Assembly (NCBI RefSeq): GCF_000003815.2
Contig: NC_049993.1
Location: 9,853,050 to 9,917,049, forward strand
Origin: Branchiostoma floridae
Taxonomy: Eukaryota; Chordata; Leptocardii; Amphioxiformes; Branchiostomatidae
Length of the DNA: 64,000 bases
Reading direction: 5' to 3'
A program made the translations under genes and the position numbers. Below are positions 26,601 through 36,269 of this stretch, piece by piece. The notes under the pieces are model-generated. The model ran no database searches. It was not told the origin of the DNA and saw only the letters and a list, made by a program, of their open reading frames with translations. Position 1 is the stretch's first letter. Every line of letters starts with the position of its first letter.

Positions 26601-29600
26601 GCAGTATGAAAGAAGAAGAAGACACAGTTATAAACAGGCCAGAAATAGTGATGCCCGTTTAAGATTGTACGTGATGAGCACAATTCGAATCTCAGGGCTC
26701 ATTCAAAGACAGCACTTCAATTTCAAATGATTTAAAATTTGAGCTTGGTCAATACCTCAGGCCAAGGAATAAAATGTTGTGCTTCCTGTTTTCTCACCTA
26801 CCCTACAGAAATCTGCTGACCCTAGCCTTTTTACTATGGGTGGGGGTGGGATGGGTAGTGAACTGAATTGGCATTTGGCATTTTTCAAGGTCTCAGTTCA
26901 GTCCTTCTAATTAATTTTCGCGGTTTTCGCGACGATTGTAATTGGCTGACGGAAAAAAATTTTGAGCTGGCTAAAGCCCTGGTCCTATCCGAGGGACGGC
27001 CCATTTTCTCATTTTCACCTGAGTAAAGTGAGGAAAGCCATGTAAAGTGCCTTTCCCAAGGGCACAAGATTGGTAACTCAGCAGCTGGATTTGAACCCGC
27101 AACCTCTCGGTCACGGGCCGAACATGGTCCCACTGCACTACGCGGTCCCACAAACTTCTATTTAGGGATATCAAGGCTACCCCAAGGATTTAAAAGTGAA
27201 AAGTAAGGAAACTTGAAGAAACTGTATGTTTTTAACAGGACCTGAAGGAGCGTCTGTGGGACATCTGTGACACCAGGAAGGAGGAGGCTGAGACGGAACG
27301 TTCCAATGTGATGCACGAGGGGTGGCTGGAGGACCATCTGGGCACCCTCACCAACCAGTACATCACTCTCATGCAGGTCAGCACATGCCTCCTGGATTGT
27401 TAAACATTTTAAGACAGGGGAAAACGTTTTAAGACAAGGGTTAAGAAACATCTGTCTTGAAGTTCAGAATTCAGTACTGTAACCCAAAATGCATGAGTGG
27501 CTCCATGAGCCTTTTTTTGTGGTGAAATTCAAGGAAAAAAACAACAAATTAAGTTGTCTTTACAAAATTCATTCAATAGCTTCTTATTTTTACTATAAGT
27601 TGTTCAAAAATTCAAGCAAAACACAATATACATCATACAAGTATACATATGATACAGGGTGGTGTGGTGTAGCAATCAGAAAGTGTGATATGGGATACAA
27701 AAATCACAATCATAGTAGCTCCAATGCAAATCTGAATCTGAAATTGAGCTCCTTATTTTGTTGGCTCAAATTGTGAAAGTTACAGTCATTCATTGTAACT
27801 GCTAACATAATCAATTGATACAAGCAAGTTTTAAGACCAACTGGAACATACTGACTATAACACTCCTTGGAAAAACAAGAGACTTTAAGGAAAATAATTT
27901 CTTTCCTCCCCCGTCAGGTCGAGGTGGACCGTTTCCAGGACACAGCCCGCCTGCTGAAGGATTACTACCGTGCCATGGAGGGGCAGATTCCTGATGAACT
28001 GCAGGAGGAGTATGTCCGCATTCCGCTTGTTGAGGTACGTATCACCCTGTGATTACACCAATAAGACACACCACACCAGGGATTGGCCGGATTCAGAGTT
28101 TAATGGAAGACCAATGAGGAACTCTGATGGGCCCCGAAGAACCCAGGCCGCAGCGAGAACCAAGGCAGGGGTAGGGAGAGGAGGGTGGGTCGAGAGAGTC
28201 GGTGTTTTGCCTCCGGTTGTTTGGTTGGAGACCCCCTGCGAGCTCTGCCTGCGGCGCAAGGAACCTTGGGACCAATGCGAGGCCACTCACTCTCGGGTGC
28301 AATCCCCTGGGATTCTGCCTGGGGGCGCAATCCCACCCAGATGCTGCGAGATTTTGACATACAGTCACACCTTTCCATAGAGGCCCCGGCCATAGTGGCC
28401 ACTTTTTGTTGCTCCCTTGTCGAGGTACATGGTGTTGAATGTGTTCTTTTGTATAATTCTGGCTTATAGTCTAAGTTATAAGATGTATAAAGAAGAAACG
28501 CTGATCTGGAACACTGTGATACTGCTACTGCTAAGTTTGATGGTTACCAGGACAGTTGATAGTACCAAGGATGACAGAAATGATCATGGTAACATTTGCA
28601 TGTTTGGAGCATTGTTAGGTTCTCAGGGACTAGGCCAATTCCATCTGTAGAATCCTGTTCAGAAGACTATACAAGGCAATAGTATTTGCAGTCTTTTCAT
28701 TTTGCACCCTGCCAAGTGTCTCAAAAGTCCAGAAACATGATTTTCTGTACCAACCAAATGACCTTTGAACATTATGTAAATTTTTTATTTTCCTGTGTTC
28801 CCCAGCTGCTGCCCACAGAGAGGCCTGGATCCCAGGCTAAGAGTGTTGCCAGTGACACCGGCACCCAGCCGCCCGCCTCGCCTGAGAGCAAGGCTGGGAG
28901 GGGGAGGAAAGGGAAGGAGGAAAAGGGGGATGACTCTGCTGGGGAGGAGGATGACAGGCCAAGGTGAGCAACTGAGGATGTTTGTTATGCGGGATCCTGT
29001 TGTATACGACATGTAGAAGGACTATCTCACCAATGGACAGAAAGTTGGAAAGTTGTGCCCTGTCTTCAATTCTGTCTACAATCATTGAGTTGCATGCAAA
29101 CAAACAAATCACCAAGATTGCACAAAGCACAACTTTGTTCAAGGCATTTACCAGAAGTCAATGATCATGTTGGAAGGTGCAAACATTTTCTTTAAGGACC
29201 TCAATATACAATGCATGGAAATGGCCCAAAAAGCAGAAAATAAGAACAATGAAAGATATGTATGAAAACTCAGCAGAGGGCTTTTCTTTCCCAGTTGAGA
29301 TATATTGTGTAGATACAACATGTGTATAATTATTATGTACGTAGATACATGTGTATTGTAGTACGTAGATACATGTGTATGGTACGTAGATACATGTGTA
29401 TAAAAATGTACTTAGATACATGTGTATGCACATTCATCCATCCTTCTTTCCATCCCAGGATCCCCTTGGTGCCCCGCCGCCCCCGGTCTGCCGACCTTCA
29501 GTCCGGACAGACTAAAGCAGCCAAGGGCAAAGGAGGGAAGAAGGAAGACAAGATCGAGAGTCCGTCCCCACCCCTGGACCCTGACGAGAGGGTAAGGCAA

Positions 29601-32600
29601 CGTCACCTGGCTGATTCATGTCATTACAATATATTCACTTTTCTTGAGTGCAATGAATGCAATGCTAATTTGTACATTACACATCTCTTTCTACAGCTGA
29701 TCTTTGATGCCTATGCCCATGGTATCCACGCTGTCAATGGCTTGGTAAGTAAGATTGTTTAAAACACTAACTCAGTTCTGAGTCGCAACAATATAGAAAT
29801 GTTTTAGAATCTGCAAATGTGATCAAACACTGTATCCTAGCAAGCCAAATAATGTGCAATATTAGTCTCTTAGTAAAAAAAAAAGCTAACTCCAAACTGT
29901 AACTTGTTGGGTTTGACTTCTTTTTCTTAGACAGTGGAAAGATTAAATGACTGACTGACTGACATCTAGTTTAGTTTTTTTTTTAGTGTTTTTATTGCAA
30001 ATTTTATCACTTGGTGCATCACTTATAGAAGCATTCAAAAACCTCTTGAGGTCTTAGTTTTCATGCAACTTAGACATGAAAAGATTAACTATACAGTATC
30101 TAGTCTTACAAACGTCTTAAACCTTTTGTCTTGAAGATTTCTTCGGAGCAAGCTGCCCGAGAAGCCGAGGAGGAGGCGGAACGTCTTGCCGCGGAGGAGC
30201 GAGAACGTGAGAAAGAGCGGAAAGCCAAGGAGGCGCAGACCAAGACAAAGAAGAAGAGCGGGAAGAAGGGGAAGGGTGCCGCACCTGAACCTGAACCTGA
30301 GCCAGAACCTGGTCAGTTTCAGGTTTATTCATTTATTGGTTTGGCTTTTCGGCTGAGTTGAGTTGAGTTTATTTTGATCCACAATTAGCCTCATCAGAGG
30401 CTATTCTACCTGTGGTCACATACATATTTACACATTACATATTACGTACAGTTGAAAACATACAGAGACATACAAAGTGACAATACATAGCATAGCATAG
30501 CATAGTCAATATTTACAGTCCAATACTTGCTAACTGTTGCCGGTGCTGTTCCACAACTGTGACATCCTGTACAGAAAGCGCCTTTTCTGAGAGTTGGAGC
30601 TGATGCACAGCTAGGGCTGCCCTACTAGCCTCTGGTCACATTACAAATTGCTAACAGAGACAGACACACGAAACTGAGGTTTTCACATGGACAGAATAAC
30701 AATCAATATCAATATTAGACATGTCAATGTATTAAAACTATTACATACATTTATTGTTTTTTACATGGTTCAACTTAAAAACTGTTCAGATTGTGTTGGG
30801 TGCAAACAAAGTTTTAACATGAACGATTTAAACCTTTTTCAAATGATACAATGTTGTATTTGTTATACACTGAGTCTCTTGGATTTGCATATTTGAAGCT
30901 TCTTTTGCAATCCTTGTTAAAAAGTGTGTATAAAACTACAGATAACAGAACTTTATGTTGAAAAGTTTTGTACCCTTATTCTCCCTGTAGTTGAGGAGGA
31001 GAGCCCAGAAGACATTCGTATGAAGGAGGTGAAACAGAAGATGAGGGTGGAGTATTTCGGGGCTCTTCACGAGGAGGAGGCACGGCTCAAGAACAGGTAA
31101 GACCGGTTCACAATGTCATGTTTTTGTCTTGGTTTTAATTTTGTGTCATTATGGTACATGCAAGCTCAAAATACCCACTTGCACACTTGCAAATGCAACC
31201 ACATTTTTCTTGGCGCAACTTAAGTTTAAACCTAGGTAGTGCAGTGCATAAGCAGTTGCAGTTGCTTTTTCCCCAACTACATCCATAAGCTTTATTTTGT
31301 ATCTATATCTTGCTAAGATAAAACATAATTAAGTAGTTACATGACACTGGAAGAAAAGCTAATGGATATCAAGTAGCTGATTTGGCTTTTGACTCAGATT
31401 GCCGCCTGGGCAACCTAGCTGAAAAAAGTATTTTGAGCACTGATTTATAGATAAATACTTGATACATTATTTCTTCTGTGCTGTTCACAGGTTTGAGCTG
31501 ATCAAGTTGAAGGCCATGCAGATGTTGCAGAGCCTGAAGGCCAAGTCCGAGGGAACATACCGCGACATGGAGGACTGGCTCGGGGCCCGCTTCCTGCGCG
31601 AGATGGCCGCCATCGACCACCTGACGGACATCGTACGCGATGCCATCGAACACAGAGAGAAGGTGCAGCAGGAGCTGGTGCTATACCAGGTATGTGGGAC
31701 CTCCAGCAAGCTCCGCAAAAAAGCAGTTACTGTTAATGCATTTAAGTTTGCGGGGATTTAATTTCGCGGTAGCGGGAAAAAGGACTTTTCGCAGTGGTTT
31801 TAATTTCGCGGTAACACCATAGACTGCAGTCTAATACCATAATAGAAAAATGTTCGCGGTGGTTTTAAGTTCGCGGTGAAGTGGTCACCGCGAAAACCGC
31901 GAACATTAATCCACCGCAAAAATTTCTGCATTTACAGTACTCAAGCAACTGGATATGGTTTTGGAAACAGTTATCTGGATGTCTAACCTTCATCGACACA
32001 CCATTAAGTTTCTCTAATACAAAGTGTGCCACAGCAATTAGGTCTGTAAACTACTGGCTAACGAAATTCTCTATACACAAAAGTACACATTTTGTATAGT
32101 CACCTGCTGATGTTTCTGTGACCGTCTGTCACGATCCTCTTATTACCCCAAGGAAGGGCACAGAAATGTCAGCAGAAGATTTTACATTGGATACTCATTG
32201 TGTTTTATGAATTTTGTTAAAAAATAGTATGCTGTGTGCTTATAGACTGAGTGTTTTTGCTGCACCAACTTATTCCCTTGGTTTGTGACACTTGAATAGA
32301 AGAAAAAAGTGTTTTAGCAAGATGTCAGAGATCAAAACAGAGGATTGTGAGAAGTTGAAGATGCCTTTATTCACTCTCTGAACCTGTGTTAACCAAGATA
32401 CAGACTCTGTTTTCATGTCAAAATCTTTATTTTATGACAGTTTTTAAAACCTGAAAATTGGTGTGGTCTAACAATTGCAACATTTCCCTGTTGTCTTTAC
32501 TAACAATCCACGTGGAAACTGCCGCTTCCACTCACCCTGCAGTATTCCGGTATGTCACAGGAGGATTTCCAGATCGACGAGGAGCGGAAAGTGTTCCGCA

Positions 32601-35600
32601 CGCCCAGCCCACCCCCGCGGCCCGCCCCAGTGGAACAGCCCCAGCCGGATGTGTACACCATCATCCAGCTCAAGAACCTTTTTAATCAGGTACGGAATGT
32701 TTCACACCGTCTAGAAAGGGGCATGTACAAAAAACTGCCTGTTGACCAGAGAACATGTAAATACTGTTCAGGGAAAGCAGTGGAAGATGAACTACATTTC
32801 ATTTGTCAATGTTCACAATGCAATTTTGTATACCATGGCTTTACTTTGTTACCTTCGGGCATGAAGTTGCAATAAAGTTATTATCATTATTAATTGAAGT
32901 TAAAAACAAGGTTCTAAACTGTAACATCCAACACATAAAAAAATAATTTTTGACAAATGGAAGTAGTCTTTGTCAAGGAATAATGTTGTCTTCTGCAAGT
33001 AAACTTGATATCTGATGTTAACTACAGAGTCTGACATGTCTTTTGAGAACAGTGGACGTACCAGTGACATTACAAGCTTGGAACACCCAGACGTTAGTTT
33101 TTACATTATGTCTTTTCTGCATTGTCCACACACAGTTCATCAAGGTGGCCCCGTCTGGCCTGATCTCCAACAAAGCCTTCATGGACCTGTTTCAGGACCT
33201 GACAGCTCTCATGGTGAGTCTCAACAACATACACTGTTGCATAAACCATAAAGATACCATGGAATAGATTATATGACCGGGTGCCTGTAAGTTACACAGC
33301 TGTCATTCAGCACCAGGGACAGGACCACATGTCGTGTGTCACTCAGCACCAGGGACAGGGGCACCAGTATTGTTGGTATGTCATTCAGCACCAGGACAGG
33401 ACCACATGTCGTGGGTCATTCAGCACCAGGGACAGGGACACCAGTATTGTTGGTGTGTCATTCAGCACCAGGGACAGGGACACCAGTATTGTTGGTTTGT
33501 CATTCAGCACCAGGGACAGGGGCACCAGTATTGTTGTTGTGTCATTCAGCACCAGGGACAGGGGTAACAGTCTTTTTGAAATGTGTAGGAAATGTACAAT
33601 ATATGCCCAATGCTGCATGCGTATGAATTTACTTAGAATGTATCCTCCTCCAGCATGGTGAAGAGCTGCTGCCGGATGTGTGGATGGGGATAACTCTACA
33701 TCAGGTACTCATGATATCCGTGCTCCATTCATTATTAGTCTGTGAATCTTTATTTGATTTGGTTTGTTTAAGAGATCTCTATTATTGAGTACATACATAG
33801 ACAGTACTAGTCTTCCTTTCTTATCACACAATTAAAATGACGTTTATCAGCAGCACAATTCTTCCTTCTCCTCCACAGCTCCATGAGATGACTGTCATGT
33901 TGGCGCCAGACTCGGAGTACATCGACTGGCGGAAGTTCCTGCTCGCCGCCGCGCAACCCTGGCCAACGCCCAGCCAAACCGAGCTGCTGGAGACGTTAGA
34001 CCGGTTCAAGGCGGTTGCGGGCGGTTCTAGCACCATCACTAAGCAGCAGTACCTCCAGGTAGGAGAGTACAAGTTGTCTGCCAGGCTTTTAGCCGGGCAT
34101 GCATTTTTGGTTCAAAGGCTTGACAGTCATGTCATGTGTATGGGAGACAATTTAAGTTTTTAAGCCATGATACTAAGTACTGCATTTTCCACCAATAAAA
34201 ATTTGTAGAAAGCCATAGAACAATTGACCCATAGAACTTGATATTTACAGGTTTGACTGGAGGCAAGTCACCAACAACAAAAACTTATTAAATGAACAGA
34301 TGTTTTGTGTGATATCCATGCTATCTATCAATTACAAATAGTTTAGTTCACCTCACACCAGTGTTTTACATATGGTCTCACACTGCTGTTTTTGTACCTG
34401 CCCTACCAGGTGGACTTGTGGTTCAAGGGCATGTCACGGCCCCCCTCCCCAGAGAACCCGTCGGAGCCCAAACCGTACGACCGGTTGGGGAACCTGAGGG
34501 ACACATTCTTCGACTTCTTCGCAGACTACAGCACAAGCCCCCCTACCCTGGACTACATCAGCATGGTGAGTGAAATTAATAAAAGCACGTCATTCTAACT
34601 TAGGTCATTTTCTTTAGTTAGATCTTGTATCTGATAATCTATTCAGTACAAAGGGTAGAACTAGCTATAGTGGCTGTCACATTCATTTCATATTGCAGAT
34701 TATACATGCCATTAATAGTTACTCTAGCAACTGAATATGATTTTGGAAATGGTTGCTACCCGAATCATCTGACCATTTCCAAAATCATATCCAGTTAATT
34801 GAGTATCTGTTCATATGGTGTATGTTTCTATTTGGTACTACCCGAGTTTCAATGGTGTGTCACAGATGACAGCCACTAAGCGTTAAGAGTTCTGCCAAGT
34901 CATGTAGCAGCCCATTTTCAACCAAGAGTATCTTTTTGTTTCCTCAACTTTTGAGTCATGCTCCTCGCAAGGTCCTTAACCCAGCCTCTTCTTTTCCCAG
35001 CTGATGTACTTTGCTGTAGTTCCGGACGCGGAGGACGGTTTTCTGCGAGCGCTGAGCGTGGCGTGCGGGACCCACATGCCCAGGTTCCCAAAGAAGACTC
35101 CGGAGGGCCTGCCGGACACCAAGATGACTGAACAACTCACTCAGGTGAGAAACTATTAATCTTAAACTATTTGCAATTTTATTTTCATGCCCCTCCATCA
35201 TCACTCTATGAATACATGTTTTGTGCCACAATCCTTTGGGACATGATCTTAAAACACTGCAAAAACACCCCTTTCCACACATACTGTGAAAATGAATGAA
35301 TGTACAGTACTGCAGCTGGGCATATATTCTAATGGTTATGTTTCTAGCTACCTCTGGAAGGTATTTGAAACACAACAAATCTCTATCTTCTTTTGATAGG
35401 CAAAATGTACCAAAATTTTTGCCGGTGCATAGCACCGGCTTAGAGGTAAGAGAAGGCATTCGTTCAACTGTCAACGGTTTGGTTTGCATGGATGAATGGA
35501 TGCATGGATTGGTCAATTTAACCAAACTGTTCTTATAGCCCTTATATACGCACGATTACGCAATGTAGTTAGCGTGGCCGAGCGGTCTACGCGCTGGGTG

Positions 35601-36200
35601 GATATAGCGATTTGCTTTAATTTGCAGCCGTGGATCGTAGGTTCGAACCCCACTTGTAAAATTTTTTTTCTTTGTTAGACAAATCTCATGTAATGTTTTT
35701 TTAAAGAAGACAGACCAATTCAGTAGTTCGATGTTTGAAAACTCTTTTTTCATGTGATTTTGTTTAACATCCAGGCTTTTTCCAAAACACGCACCGGCCA
35801 GCTTTTTTCAGAAGCTTTCTTGTTTCAACACTTGCACTGGTCCCTCACACTAGTAGTTCACAGTGCTGACAGCAGTTTGAATTTCTTGCCTCCTAGGGTA
35901 TGGCTCATGATGTAAAAAAAGTAACTATCATTTGATAACCATCATGATGTGTGTTCGCAGGCTTTGACCGCCCTGGCGTCGGATCGGCAGGAGGCAGCCG
36001 CACCCGTAGACGGCGGCATGCAGGCAGCGGGGATCCCTGAGAGCGCAGTGGAGGCGGTGGTGTCGCTGGAGGCTCTGTTGAAGGTTCTGTACCACGGCGT
36101 GAGCACCATCGGGGACAGCCACAGGTTCAGTGTCACTGCTGACCCCAAGAACCCCTTCTCAAGGGTAAAGAGCATTGTGTATAATGGGATGTGGAGAAAT

Positions 36201-36269
<69 letters not shown>

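Noticed and set aside
33281..33661. Open frames with repeated STRDRDTSIVG-like units, resembling a repeat protein or a CRISPR-like array
   Set aside because: Same minisatellite; units have no distinct spacers, and the host is an animal. Not CRISPR and not a gene.
34956..35525. 189-codon minus-strand open frame
   Set aside because: Lies antisense to SPEF2 exon 45 and intron sequence; no recognisable domain, and the sense exon fully explains the coding signal.
35567..35660. Functional tRNA-Leu or tRNA-Ser
   Set aside because: Boxes are good, but the acceptor and anticodon stems do not pair; kept only as a tRNA-like element.
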